Assembly (NCBI RefSeq): GCF_003583365.1
Contig: NZ_QXED01000001.1
Coordinates: forward strand, 1,293,107 to 1,357,106
Length of the DNA stretch: 64,000 nt
Source: Fibrisoma montanum
GTDB lineage: Bacteria > Bacteroidota > Bacteroidia > Cytophagales > Spirosomataceae
Reading direction: 5' to 3'
Below, in pieces: positions 17,959-26,708 of the stretch. The translations under genes were made by a program, and so were the position numbers. The notes beneath the pieces were generated by a model that was not told the DNA's origin, searched no databases, and worked only from the letters and a program-made list of their open reading frames with translations. How positions within the stretch are numbered: the first letter of the stretch is position 1; each line of letters opens with the position of its first letter.

Positions 17959-18647
17959 TGGCTCGCGGCCACATCCGCTTTTAACTTTTCCTTGAAAACT
18001 TTTTTGAACTTGTCCAGCTTTGGCGCAATCACGAAAGCGCAGTAGCCCTGATCCGGATTCTGAGCAAAATAGTTCTGGTGATAGGCTTCAGCTTCATAGA
18101 ACGTAGTGGCCGGACTGATTTCCGTGACAATTGGCTTGTTGTACGCACCTGACTTGTTCAATTCAGTTTTTGCGGTTTCGGCTAGTTGCTTCTGCTCGTC
18201 GTTGTGGTAAAAAATCACCGATCGATACTGAGTACCCACATCGGCGCCCTGCCGGTTCAGCGAGGTCGGGTCGTGGCTGCGGAAGAAAGCCTCCAGTAAT
18301 TCCTGATACGTCACCTTTGAGGGATCATACGTCACCTCTACACACTCGGCATGACCGGTCGTACCGGTGCAAACTTCTTTGTACGTTGGGTTGGCTTTAG
18401 CGCCACCTTCATAGCCCGACACGGCCGAAATCACGCCGTCGAGCGTTTCAAACATGGCTTCCGTACACCAGAAGCAACCCGTTCCGAAGGTAGCCTTCGC
18501 TACGTTTGTCGATTGATTTGTAGTCATACTGCTTTTTTTCTTTTGATTTGCCGATTGGGCGGGCTGCCCACATGCCGACATCACGGCAACGGACAGAAAA
18601 GCGGTAGCCAGGGCTACCGTCTTTTTCAGGAATGGGGGCGCAACCAT
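17955..18647 (-). CDS. msrA: Peptide-methionine (S)-S-oxide reductase, lipoprotein form
   Basis: MsrA reduces methionine-S-sulfoxide in proteins. The 230-residue protein begins with a lipoprotein signal (lipobox VMSACG) and then carries the active-site motif GTGCFWCTEAMFE with the catalytic Cys, YEGGAKANPTY, GHAECVEVTYDP, FFRSHDPTS and QYRSVIFYHNDEQ. The ATG at 18647 is chosen because it gives a clean signal peptide; longer in-frame starts exist at 18680 and 18740. The lipobox implies a periplasmic membrane-anchored repair enzyme. The gene is divergent from the first PPK2 gene. Confidence 0.92.
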   Translation of the reverse strand: MVAPPFLKKTVALATAFLSVAVMSACGQPAQSANQKKKSSMTTNQSTNVAKATFGTGCFWCTEAMFETLDGVISAVSGYEGGAKANPTYKEVCTGTTGHAECVEVTYDPSKVTYQELLEAFFRSHDPTSLNRQGADVGTQYRSVIFYHNDEQKQLAETAKTELNKSGAYNKPIVTEISPATTFYEAEAYHQNYFAQNPDQGYCAFVIAPKLDKFKKVFKEKLKADVAASH

Positions 18648-18720
18648 GAGGGCTGGATTGTAGTTGTTAGGTACTAGCATAACGCAACTCTTTCGCGTAA
18701 AGTTTACGCACCCCCTATCA

Positions 18721-19614
18721 GTGAAAGACCTCGACACCAACCGCTTCCGCTATGATGGCCACGGCTCAGACGCCAGGCCATTCGACATCAGGAAGGCGCC
18801 TACCAAAGTAGATGACCTGTACCAGAATAGTGATGATTACGAAAAATTACTTCGGCAACAGGTTGAAGAGATCGATACGTTACAAACCCAGTTGTACGTC
18901 GATAACCGCTACGGCCTGCTGACGATCTTCCAGGCGCTGGACGCGGCCGGAAAAGACGGTACCATTCAGCACGTCTTTACGGGCACAAACCCGCTGGGGC
19001 TGCGGGTTCATTCGTTCAAGCGCCCTACCGAACAGGAACTCGAACATGACTTTCTGTGGCGTTGCTGGCGGGAACTGCCGGAGCGCGGTACCATCGGTAT
19101 CTTCAACCGGTCATACTACGAGGAAGTGCTGGTTACGAAAGTACACCCCAATATCGTAACCCAAACCCAACGGTTACCCGAAGCCGTTACGAAGGATATG
19201 GATAAAGTCTGGAAACAGCGGTATGAAGCCATCCGGAACATGGAAAAATACCTGTACCAGAATGGCTTCCCAACGGTCAAGTTCTTTCTGCACGTATCGA
19301 AAGACGAGCAGGCCGACCGGCTCATTGCCCGGATTGAGGACATTGACAAAAACTGGAAATTCGACGAAGGCGACGTAACGGAACGCAATTTCTGGCACGA
19401 CTACCAGCAGGCCTACGAAGATGCCATCAATGAAACGGCCACCGACCATGCCCCCTGGTACGTGATTCCGGCCGACGACAAAAAGAACATGCGCCTGCTC
19501 GTGGGTCGTATACTGATTGACGAACTTAAAAAGTTACCCATCAGCAAGCCGAAGCGGGACAAAGAACGGTTTAATGAACTACAGAGACTGATTGAGGTTA
19601 TTCGGGCACAATAG
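18721..19614 (+). CDS. Polyphosphate kinase 2 family protein, copy 1
   Basis: PPK2 enzymes transfer phosphate between polyphosphate and nucleotides in the cytoplasm. The protein is 297 residues from the GTG at 18721 (VKDLDTNRFRYDG); a TTG start at 18664 is possible but adds residues without family support. It has the Walker A loop ALDAAGKDGTIQHVF, the lid region RVHSFKRPTEQELEHDFLWR and Walker B region IGIFNRSYYEEV. A second PPK2 gene follows 37 bases after its stop in the same direction. The subclass (nucleoside mono- or diphosphate acceptor) cannot be settled by eye. Confidence 0.88.
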   Translation: MKDLDTNRFRYDGHGSDARPFDIRKAPTKVDDLYQNSDDYEKLLRQQVEEIDTLQTQLYVDNRYGLLTIFQALDAAGKDGTIQHVFTGTNPLGLRVHSFKRPTEQELEHDFLWRCWRELPERGTIGIFNRSYYEEVLVTKVHPNIVTQTQRLPEAVTKDMDKVWKQRYEAIRNMEKYLYQNGFPTVKFFLHVSKDEQADRLIARIEDIDKNWKFDEGDVTERNFWHDYQQAYEDAINETATDHAPWYVIPADDKKNMRLLVGRILIDELKKLPISKPKRDKERFNELQRLIEVIRAQ

Positions 19615-19651
19615 CCATCGGTCAGGCAGAATCGATTCAACACCCCACGTT

Positions 19652-20524
19652 ATGAAAAAAATAAACAGCGCCGAGTTCCGGTATGACGGTCGGCGGAAGT
19701 TTTCAAAAGATTCTCCAACGAATACGGATCCGTTCTACACGGACGAGGCCGATCGGGGCCGCCAGCTCGATGACCTCTCCGAACGCATGGATCAGGCTCA
19801 GAACGCCATGCACGCCGACGAAGAGTACGGGCTGGTTGTGCTGTTTCAGGCTATGGATGCCGGCGGAAAAGACAGTAGTATCCGGCACGTATTCAAAGGG
19901 TTAAATCCATCGCGGTTCCGCGTAGGCGAGTTCAAGAAACCCAGTAAAGAAGACCTGGCGCACGATTTTCTGTGGCGATTCTGGAAAGAACTACCCGAAC
20001 GCGGCTATATCGGCATCTTCAACCGGACGTACTACGAAGAAGTGCTGGCCCTGAAGGTACACCCCGACCGTTTGGAGGAAAGTTCAATCCCGAAAGATCT
20101 GCTGGCCGATTTACCTAAACTTTGGAAAGAGCGGTACACCGATATCCGGAATTTTGAAGAGTACCTGCACCGCAACGGTTTCCGGGTCATCAAGTTTTAC
20201 CTCCACGTCGCCAAACAGGAACAGGGGCAACGGCTCATCAGCCGGCTGGAACATCCCAAAAAGCAGTGGAAGCTGAGCAAAAGTGACCTGGAAGAGCGCA
20301 AATTCTGGGGCGACTACATGCAGGCGTATGAAGACGCCATCAACGCTACGGCTACCAAACAGAACCCCTGGTACGTAATTCCGAGCGACGACCGGATGAA
20401 TCAGCAGCTAATCATTGCGCATATCATGACCGAGATTCTGGAGTCGCTCCCGGTGTCGTTCCCCGAGAAGGATGAAGAAGAAGCCAAAAAGCTGATCAAT
20501 GTGATCAAACGCCAGGACAAATAA
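19652..20524 (+). CDS. Polyphosphate kinase 2 family protein, copy 2
   Basis: The 290-residue paralogue of the preceding gene starts at ATG 19652 (MKKINSAEFRYDG); an upstream in-frame start overlaps the previous gene and is rejected. It has Walker A AMDAGGKDSSIRHVF, RVGEFKKPSKEDLAHDFLWR and IGIFNRTYYEEV. The two copies align end to end but have drifted clearly, so the duplication is old, and different acceptor preferences are likely. Polyphosphate could be used here for nucleotide salvage or energy storage. Confidence 0.88.
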   Translation: MKKINSAEFRYDGRRKFSKDSPTNTDPFYTDEADRGRQLDDLSERMDQAQNAMHADEEYGLVVLFQAMDAGGKDSSIRHVFKGLNPSRFRVGEFKKPSKEDLAHDFLWRFWKELPERGYIGIFNRTYYEEVLALKVHPDRLEESSIPKDLLADLPKLWKERYTDIRNFEEYLHRNGFRVIKFYLHVAKQEQGQRLISRLEHPKKQWKLSKSDLEERKFWGDYMQAYEDAINATATKQNPWYVIPSDDRMNQQLIIAHIMTEILESLPVSFPEKDEEEAKKLINVIKRQDK

Positions 20525-20587
20525 GACCTCAAACGCTTGTGCTTTCTTAGCAAAGTATGGAGCTTTGTTGATCTTATTTGTAGCGTT

Positions 20588-21331
20588 ATGAAGCTTGTTA
20601 CACTGTTTGTTTTGGCTATTTTTTTTAGCAACTCTCATTTTTCGTTTGCCCAATCTGATACGGTTGAGCGCCAGAGCTACCACAACTATTTCGTGCAACA
20701 AAGCGCATTGATACAGCCCAAAGGAACGCTTCTTTACAACAATACGCTGTTTTTCATCAACTCGGTTAGCTACAACGTAACGGACAGACTGACGTTTAGC
20801 GGTGGATTCTCGTTCTTACCTACGAATAGCCCACCTTCGTTCGTCAGCGCCAAATATGTTCTACCCGTAACGCCAAAGCTATTTCTGGGGATCAGTTTAG
20901 CCTACGTTAGAATTGGTTATCGGGTACTACGGTCCGATTATTTTGTTGTTCCGCAGTTGCTTGTAACGGGCGGTGATCTTAACAATAACCTGACGTTCAG
21001 TATAGGAACCACCCGAGGCAATTATGTGGTGGACAGCTTTTTCGCTCCGGCCGTTAATCTTCCTGAGCGGGTAAACGTTGTTACGACCGTAAGCTACCAG
21101 AAGCGGTTCTGGAAAGAATTTTCTTTTATCACGCAGAATAGCTACGTAACCTCAAGAACGGTGGCTCTTGACGAATACTCCGAATTAGCGCTTCTTTCGG
21201 CCGGGGCCGCCTGGCAACTGAACCGGAGCGCCGTTAAGTTTGGCTTGGGTACCATCCACTACCCCCGGGGAGCAATGGTAAAGTTCTCTTCTGCCCTCCC
21301 CTTTCTGGGCTATACACTCACCATACGCTAA
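20588..21331 (+). CDS. Predicted outer-membrane beta-barrel protein of unknown function
   Basis: From the ATG at 20588 the protein is 247 residues, with a signal peptide (MKLVTLFVLAIFFS to about SFAQS). The mature part is a series of amphipathic strands with aromatic ends (LFFINSVSYNVTDRLTFSGGF, FLGISLAYVRIGYRV, LTFSIGTTRGNYVV) and ends with a strand, LPFLGYTLTI, as many outer-membrane barrels do. No family is recognised. The upstream in-frame start at 20537 lacks a signal-like N-terminus. It ends 4 bases before the convergent TraB/GumN gene. Confidence 0.65.
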   Translation: MKLVTLFVLAIFFSNSHFSFAQSDTVERQSYHNYFVQQSALIQPKGTLLYNNTLFFINSVSYNVTDRLTFSGGFSFLPTNSPPSFVSAKYVLPVTPKLFLGISLAYVRIGYRVLRSDYFVVPQLLVTGGDLNNNLTFSIGTTRGNYVVDSFFAPAVNLPERVNVVTTVSYQKRFWKEFSFITQNSYVTSRTVALDEYSELALLSAGAAWQLNRSAVKFGLGTIHYPRGAMVKFSSALPFLGYTLTIR

Positions 21332-21335
21332 AAGG

Positions 21336-22190
21336 CTACAGCGCCTTCACGGTATAGCCTTCCTTTTTCAGCAACGCAATCAGGCCATCCGGACCGGGCA
21401 GGTGCAGCGCTCCGACGGCCACGAATGTTGGGCGCAGGGCCATCAGCGCCGGAAGCTTCTTCATCCAGTTTTCATTGCGCTCTTTTACCAGATACGACAG
21501 ATCACCGTGTTTTTTTTCGTAATCCTGGCCCAGCTTCCACATCGCGTTCAGGTCGCCTTTCAGATACAGGTCGGTGAGCTGCTTGCTGTCGCCCCGCATC
21601 GAATCTTTTTCCTTCACCATCTTTACGAGGTCGGCGGCCTGTTTCTCCACCGGATCATGGTCGAGCAGCATCGCCATCTGCTGGTCCATCGTTTCGAGCG
21701 CCGTGACCGTCTTACCCAGCTTTTTACCCTCCGACGCAAAATACAGGTCGAGGGGCTGACCCGTGAACCGGCGTAATGTATCCGACTCCTTTTCAGCGTA
21801 GCCCATGCTCAGCATAGTCGACGTCATCACCGGCTTCATCATGTTAAATAATGCCAGGTCAGCGCCTGTTACCCGCTTAAACTCATCAGCTACCAGCTTA
21901 TAGTCAGCTGCCGACAGCATCCGATCCAGACTCTTGCCGGGCATGATTGCCCGCATGGCCATACTGAACATCGCCGACGAATCGATGGTGGTTTCAACCA
22001 CTACCCCCTGCGATTTGGCGTACACATCCCGAACCGTCGGTTTCTGGTTCAGATAACTGTCTTTCAGAATGTGATACGTACCGAATAAATACGATGGCTG
22101 TTTCAGGCCATTACCTGATACCTCCCACAACAACGACTGAGCGTAGGTGGGGCTGGTCAGCAAAATGAGTGCAACGAGTAGTTTCCGCAT
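21336..22190 (-). CDS. TraB/GumN family protein
   Basis: The 284-residue protein has a signal peptide (1 to about 17, ending TYAQ) and the TraB/GumN signatures: SYLFGTYHILKD near the N-terminus, VVVETTIDSS, TALETMDQQMAML and the C-terminal FVAVGALHLPGPDGLIALLKKEGYTV. These conserved His and Glu residues match the fold of Tiki-like metalloproteases. The substrate of the bacterial members is not established. It is divergent from the TonB receptor gene, with about 200 bases between. Confidence 0.88.
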   Translation of the reverse strand: MRKLLVALILLTSPTYAQSLLWEVSGNGLKQPSYLFGTYHILKDSYLNQKPTVRDVYAKSQGVVVETTIDSSAMFSMAMRAIMPGKSLDRMLSAADYKLVADEFKRVTGADLALFNMMKPVMTSTMLSMGYAEKESDTLRRFTGQPLDLYFASEGKKLGKTVTALETMDQQMAMLLDHDPVEKQAADLVKMVKEKDSMRGDSKQLTDLYLKGDLNAMWKLGQDYEKKHGDLSYLVKERNENWMKKLPALMALRPTFVAVGALHLPGPDGLIALLKKEGYTVKAL

Positions 22191-22325
22191 GGAGTATGAA
22201 CTAATTATTAATTAAAACGATAAAGCCTACCCCTTTCTTATCGGTTTTATCCTATCGGTAAGACCATTCAGCACTTGATTTCGTGGGTTTATCTAATTTA
22301 TGGATAAGCCTTGACTGATCCCCTC

Positions 22326-22333
22326 TACTTTTG
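22326..22333 (+). promoter_or_regulatory. Promoter -7 element of the TonB receptor gene
   Basis: TACTTTTG matches TAnnTTTG exactly and lies 63 bases before the receptor ATG. The -33 region is not clear; TTG occurs only 12 bases upstream. Confidence 0.5.
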
Positions 22334-22396
22334 TACAGTGCTCAACAAAGGGCAGGGCCGTTGGTTTACTACTGTGTGCTCACCAACTATAACTGT

Positions 22397-24805
22397 ATGT
22401 ATTACAAACTATTACTTTGGCTACTTGTTGCCGCTTTTCTGCCAATCTCGGCGCGGGCACAGACCTCCCAGAACGCACTCCAGCCAACCAACAGTCAGGA
22501 TAAGCAAACCATCAGCGGATACATCAAAGACGCAGCCAATGGCGAGGGGCTAATCGGAGTTTCTGTTTACGTCAAAGAGACCGCTACGGGGGCCGTGACA
22601 AACAGCTACGGGTTTTACGGTGTAACGCTTCTTCCCGGCATCTACACTATCGTAATCTCCTACGTTGGCTATGAAACGCAGACCCGAACCGTAACGCTGA
22701 GTGGTCAGAACGTTCGCCTGGATGTTGAGCTAAGCCAGGAGGGCCGGAACCTTCAGGAGGTAACCGTATCGGCCGAACGCGAAGCCAATGTCAAGAATAT
22801 TGAGATGAGCGTGAACCGCATCGATACCAAAACGCTCCAGCGTATTCCGGCCTTGCTGGGTGAGGTCGACGTAGTGCGGAGTATTCAGTTGCTGCCGGGG
22901 GTATCAACCGTGGGCGAAGGCGCTACGGGCTTTAACGTGCGGGGAGGCAGCATCGACCAGAACCTCGTCCTGCTCGACGAAGCGCCGGTCTATAACTCAT
23001 CCCACCTGTTCGGCTTTTTCTCGGTTTTCAACCCCGATGCAGTAAAGGACGTAAAGCTGATTAAAGGCGGTATTCCGTCGAACTACGGGGGGCGGATCGC
23101 GTCAATCCTCGACGTGCGGCTCAAGGAAGGCAATGCCAAGAAGCCGGAACTCAACGGCGGCATCGGCCTGATATTCAGCCGCCTTTCGTACGAACGCCCC
23201 TTGTTCAAAGGCAAAGGCTCGTTTATTGTGGCCGGTCGCCGGTCCTACGCCGACGTTCTGGCGCAACCGTTTCTGAACAATGATCTGCGCGGCTCCAAAT
23301 TCTACTTCTACGACCTCACGGCCAAAGCCAACTACCGCATCAACGACAAGAATACGGTGTTTTTGTCCGGCTACTTCGGCCGCGACGTATTCGGTGCAGA
23401 CTTTGGTTTTAACTGGGGGAGCACTACCGCTTCGGTGCGCTGGAACCACGTATTCAGTAATAAGCTGTTTCTTAATACAACGGCTTACTACAGCAACTAC
23501 GACTATTCGCTCGATAGTGACCTGAAGCGTAAAGAACCCACCGATTTTTTCCGCACCAATTCGCGCATTGTCGATTACAGTCTGAAACCGGACTTTTCGC
23601 TGTTCCTGGGCAAGAATACCATTACGTTCGGCGGTCAGGCCATTCTGCACGATTTTCAGCCCGGTACGGCCACAGCCGCCAGCTCAGGCTCAGTCCGGAC
23701 ATTTGGACTGGAGAGTAAATACGCGCTCGAAAACGCCCTGTACATCGGCAATGACCAGCAGATTTCGGCCCGGCTCCAGCTTCAGTACGGACTGAGGTAT
23801 TCGCTCTTTAACTACATCGGGCCCGGCGAAGCGTATGCCTTCACCACGGACGTACCACTGGGAACCAGACGGTTTCCTATCACAACGGTTCAGTACCGAT
23901 CGGGAAACAACATACAGACGTATGGCAACTGGGAGCCTCGTTTTTCGGCCAAATACGAACTGACCGACAACAGCTCGCTTAAACTGAGCTATAACCGGCT
24001 GGCGCAGTACATTCACCTCGTTTCCAACACGACGGCCTCAACGCCACTCGACATCTGGACACCGTCTACCAACAACATTAAACCGCAGATCGCCGATCAG
24101 CTTGCCGGGGGTTATTTCCGCAATTTTGGCCGCTCGGGTAACGAGTTTGAAGCATCGGTGGAGGTATACTACAAATGGCTGCAAAACCAGATCGACTACA
24201 TCGACGGCGCTAACCTGATCCTGAACAAATTTCTGGAAGGCGACCTGCTGAGTGGCCGCGGACGGGCCTACGGGGCGGAGTTTTACCTGAAACGCAACAC
24301 GGGGGTTGTCAATGGCTGGATCAGTTATACACTGGCCAAAACCGAACGGCAGGTCGACGGCATCAACAACGGCAACTGGTTCCCAACCCGCTTTGATAAG
24401 CGGCATACCTTTACGTCCGTGCTGCTGGTCGACCCGGCCAATGCCAAGCGCTGGAATTTCTCGGCTACGTTTACGCTCGCCAGTGGTACGCCCGCTACGT
24501 TTCCGACCAATCGGTTTGAATACCAGGGCTACGTAGTTCCGCAGAACTTCGGGAATACCCGCAACAACTACCGCATTCCGCCCTATCACCGGCTCGACCT
24601 GGCCGCTACGTTGCAGGGGCGTCGCCGGCCCAGCAAGCGGAAGGAAGATAACTGGGTGTTTTCGGTGTATAACGTCTACGCCCGGAAAAATCCATTCTCG
24701 GTTTATTTCCGCCAGAACGAAGACAACCCGCGCGTAACCGAAGCGGTTCGCTATTCTGTATTTGCTACGCTCATCCCATCGGTAACCTACAATTTTAAAT
24801 TCTAG
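22397..24805 (+). CDS. TonB-dependent outer-membrane receptor with carboxypeptidase-like N-domain
   Basis: The protein is 802 residues from ATG 22397, whose signal peptide (MYYKLLLWLLVAAF) is preferred over a longer frame from 22331. A CarboxypepD_reg-like domain follows (ISGYIKDAANGEGLIGVSVYV to about residue 115), then the plug (LLGEVDVVRSIQLLPGVS, GFNVRGGSIDQNLVLLDEAPVYN, NYGGRIASILDVRLKEG) and a 22-strand barrel ending in a Phe (SVTYNFKF). It imports a ligand using TonB energy. The DUF4249 lipoprotein directly downstream is the usual partner of this receptor type in Cytophagales. The ligand is not predictable. Confidence 0.92.
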   Translation: MYYKLLLWLLVAAFLPISARAQTSQNALQPTNSQDKQTISGYIKDAANGEGLIGVSVYVKETATGAVTNSYGFYGVTLLPGIYTIVISYVGYETQTRTVTLSGQNVRLDVELSQEGRNLQEVTVSAEREANVKNIEMSVNRIDTKTLQRIPALLGEVDVVRSIQLLPGVSTVGEGATGFNVRGGSIDQNLVLLDEAPVYNSSHLFGFFSVFNPDAVKDVKLIKGGIPSNYGGRIASILDVRLKEGNAKKPELNGGIGLIFSRLSYERPLFKGKGSFIVAGRRSYADVLAQPFLNNDLRGSKFYFYDLTAKANYRINDKNTVFLSGYFGRDVFGADFGFNWGSTTASVRWNHVFSNKLFLNTTAYYSNYDYSLDSDLKRKEPTDFFRTNSRIVDYSLKPDFSLFLGKNTITFGGQAILHDFQPGTATAASSGSVRTFGLESKYALENALYIGNDQQISARLQLQYGLRYSLFNYIGPGEAYAFTTDVPLGTRRFPITTVQYRSGNNIQTYGNWEPRFSAKYELTDNSSLKLSYNRLAQYIHLVSNTTASTPLDIWTPSTNNIKPQIADQLAGGYFRNFGRSGNEFEASVEVYYKWLQNQIDYIDGANLILNKFLEGDLLSGRGRAYGAEFYLKRNTGVVNGWISYTLAKTERQVDGINNGNWFPTRFDKRHTFTSVLLVDPANAKRWNFSATFTLASGTPATFPTNRFEYQGYVVPQNFGNTRNNYRIPPYHRLDLAATLQGRRRPSKRKEDNWVFSVYNVYARKNPFSVYFRQNEDNPRVTEAVRYSVFATLIPSVTYNFKF

Positions 24806-24832
24806 TGGCTAATGCCAGACCACAGAAACGCC

Positions 24833-25738
24833 ATGAAGAAACTAGCTAAACTACCCCTTTCTCCGTTCCTGCTTCCGGCCCTGGTTCTTATGCTGGGAGG
24901 TTGCGAAACGGTGATTGACGCTAACCTGGACGAAGGGCCGGCGCAGTTGTCGGTCGATGGTTTCATCACCGACCAGCCAGGGCCACAAACGATCCGCCTG
25001 ACGCAAACGACCAACTACTTTAACAACGGAACGCCCCCGGCGGCTACCAGTGCAACCGTTACGCTGACCGACAACGCCGGCAATACGTTTGCGTTTACGG
25101 ACCCCGACAACGATGGCTTCTACGTCTGGCAGCCGTCAACGCAGTCGGGAACGCTGGGGCAGATCGGCCGGACGTATCAACTGTCGATCCGGTACCAGAA
25201 CGACGAGTACCGCGCCACCTCGACCATCAACCGGGTACCCGTTGTAGACTCCATCATTTTTCGGGAAGAGAAGCTGAACCCCCTATCCAGCGAAACGGGG
25301 TATCAGGCCGAATTCTACGCCCGTGATCTGCCCGGCCAGACTGATTATTACCGGATTCGGTATTTTCGAAACGGAGAACTTCAGAACCGCCCCGGCAACA
25401 TCATTACGCTCGAAAACGCTTCGTTTCAGGGAAGCGCCGATACCGATGGGCTGGTTTTTATCCGGCCCTTCCGCCAATCGATCAATCCGGAAAATTTCTA
25501 CGACATGGGCGATTCCGTTACGGTCGAAATCCAGTCGCTGACACCCGATGCATTCAGCTTTTTTCAGTCGGTAAGTGGCCAGATTACCAACGGCGGTTTG
25601 TTTGCCACCCCGGCCACCAACGTCCCGACGAACGTCGTAAACACCAATCGGAACGGCCGCCCGGCCACCGGCTATTTCATCGCATCGGCGGTACGTCGCA
25701 AAACCGTACGGGTCGGTTCCGAAACGATTCGTCCGTAA
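24833..25738 (+). CDS. DUF4249 surface or periplasmic lipoprotein
   Basis: The 301-residue protein has a lipoprotein signal (MKKLAKLPLSPFLL to the lipobox MLGGCE) and a beta-rich body with the family pattern LSVDGFITDQPGPQTIRLTQT, ATVTLTDNAGNTFAF, YQLSIRYQNDEYRATSTI and PVVDSIIF. This is the DUF4249 family, which is regularly encoded after TonB receptors of the type found just upstream (27 bases). It probably helps receptor ligand capture, as SusD-like proteins do, but that is an inference. Confidence 0.85.
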   Translation: MKKLAKLPLSPFLLPALVLMLGGCETVIDANLDEGPAQLSVDGFITDQPGPQTIRLTQTTNYFNNGTPPAATSATVTLTDNAGNTFAFTDPDNDGFYVWQPSTQSGTLGQIGRTYQLSIRYQNDEYRATSTINRVPVVDSIIFREEKLNPLSSETGYQAEFYARDLPGQTDYYRIRYFRNGELQNRPGNIITLENASFQGSADTDGLVFIRPFRQSINPENFYDMGDSVTVEIQSLTPDAFSFFQSVSGQITNGGLFATPATNVPTNVVNTNRNGRPATGYFIASAVRRKTVRVGSETIRP

Positions 25739-25783
25739 TGGCTTAGCACTAGTTTTTTTTCATTGTTTTACACTCACTTCGAT

Positions 25784-25813
25784 AAGGACAGGCCTACCCG
25801 GCTTGTCCTTTTT
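25784..25813 (+). terminator. Candidate terminator after the DUF4249 gene
   Basis: AAGGACA (25784-25790) pairs with TGTCCTT (25804-25810), followed by a T run. It ends 16 bases before the prmA start codon. Confidence 0.55.
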
Positions 25814-25828
25814 CCGTTTCTTTGGTTT

Positions 25829-26662
25829 ATGAATTACATTGAACTCCAGGTACAGGTTTCTCCCGATTTTACCGACATCCTGATGGCCGAACTGGCCGAA
25901 CTGAATTTTGAGTCGTTTGTCGAAACCGACGAAGGATTGAATGCATACATCATCGAGTCTGCTTTTAATGCCGTAGCCGTTGACGACCTGGTCGCGAAAT
26001 ACGGTTCGCAGACCGCAATAGCCTACCAAGTCAGTACGTTAAAAAAACGTAACTGGAACGCCGAGTGGGAACAGAGCTACCAGCCGATCGAAGTTGCTGA
26101 CCGAGTGCGGGTTCGGGCGTCGTTTCATGAACCGGTCGACCGCTTTCAATACGACATTGTCATCAACCCGAAGATGTCGTTCGGAACGGGCCACCACGAA
26201 ACCACGGCTATGATGCTGGAGCAGCAGCTTGGGCTCGATCATCAGGGCAAATCGGTGCTCGACGTGGGCACCGGCACCGGCATCCTGGCGATTCTGGCGG
26301 CTAAGATGGGAGCCCGAACAGTGGTAGCGTTCGACATTGAGGAGTGGGCCGTCGAAAATACCCGTGAGAATGCGGAGCTGAACGAGTGCCCGCAGATCCG
26401 GGTGTTTGAGGGCACGATCGCCGACGTAAGCAACGCCGACCACGTTGATATCGTCCTTGCCAATATCAACCGGAACGTATTGCTGGCCGAGATTCCGACT
26501 TATGCATCGTTGCTCAGGGATGGTGGCTGGTTGGCGGTCAGCGGCTTTTACGAAACGGATGCGCCTGATATTGAACAAAAAGCAACAGAAGCCGGTCTAA
26601 AATCAGTGCAGCTACTGACTAAGAATCAATGGGCTTCGATCGTATTTAAGAAAACATACTAG
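25829..26662 (+). CDS. prmA: Ribosomal protein L11 methyltransferase
   Basis: PrmA uses S-adenosylmethionine to methylate ribosomal protein L11. The 277-residue protein has the N-terminal substrate domain (MNYIELQVQVSPDFTDIL), the linker NPKMSFGTGHHETTAMML and the SAM-binding loop VLDVGTGTGILAILAAKMG, then FDIEEWAVENTRENAEL and the catalytic-side motif DIVLANINRNVLL. The start at 25829 is chosen over 25763 because it matches the family N-terminus and clears the upstream hairpin. It stands alone as a housekeeping gene. Confidence 0.92.
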   Translation: MNYIELQVQVSPDFTDILMAELAELNFESFVETDEGLNAYIIESAFNAVAVDDLVAKYGSQTAIAYQVSTLKKRNWNAEWEQSYQPIEVADRVRVRASFHEPVDRFQYDIVINPKMSFGTGHHETTAMMLEQQLGLDHQGKSVLDVGTGTGILAILAAKMGARTVVAFDIEEWAVENTRENAELNECPQIRVFEGTIADVSNADHVDIVLANINRNVLLAEIPTYASLLRDGGWLAVSGFYETDAPDIEQKATEAGLKSVQLLTKNQWASIVFKKTY

Positions 26663-26708
26663 AGCGCGGCCAGGTGGCTGGCACGGCTCTGTCACATCAA
26701 CTATGCTA

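Noticed and set aside
23102..24589. Long leftward frames opposite the TonB receptor gene
   Set aside because: They are shadows of the receptor codon pattern and show no family motif.
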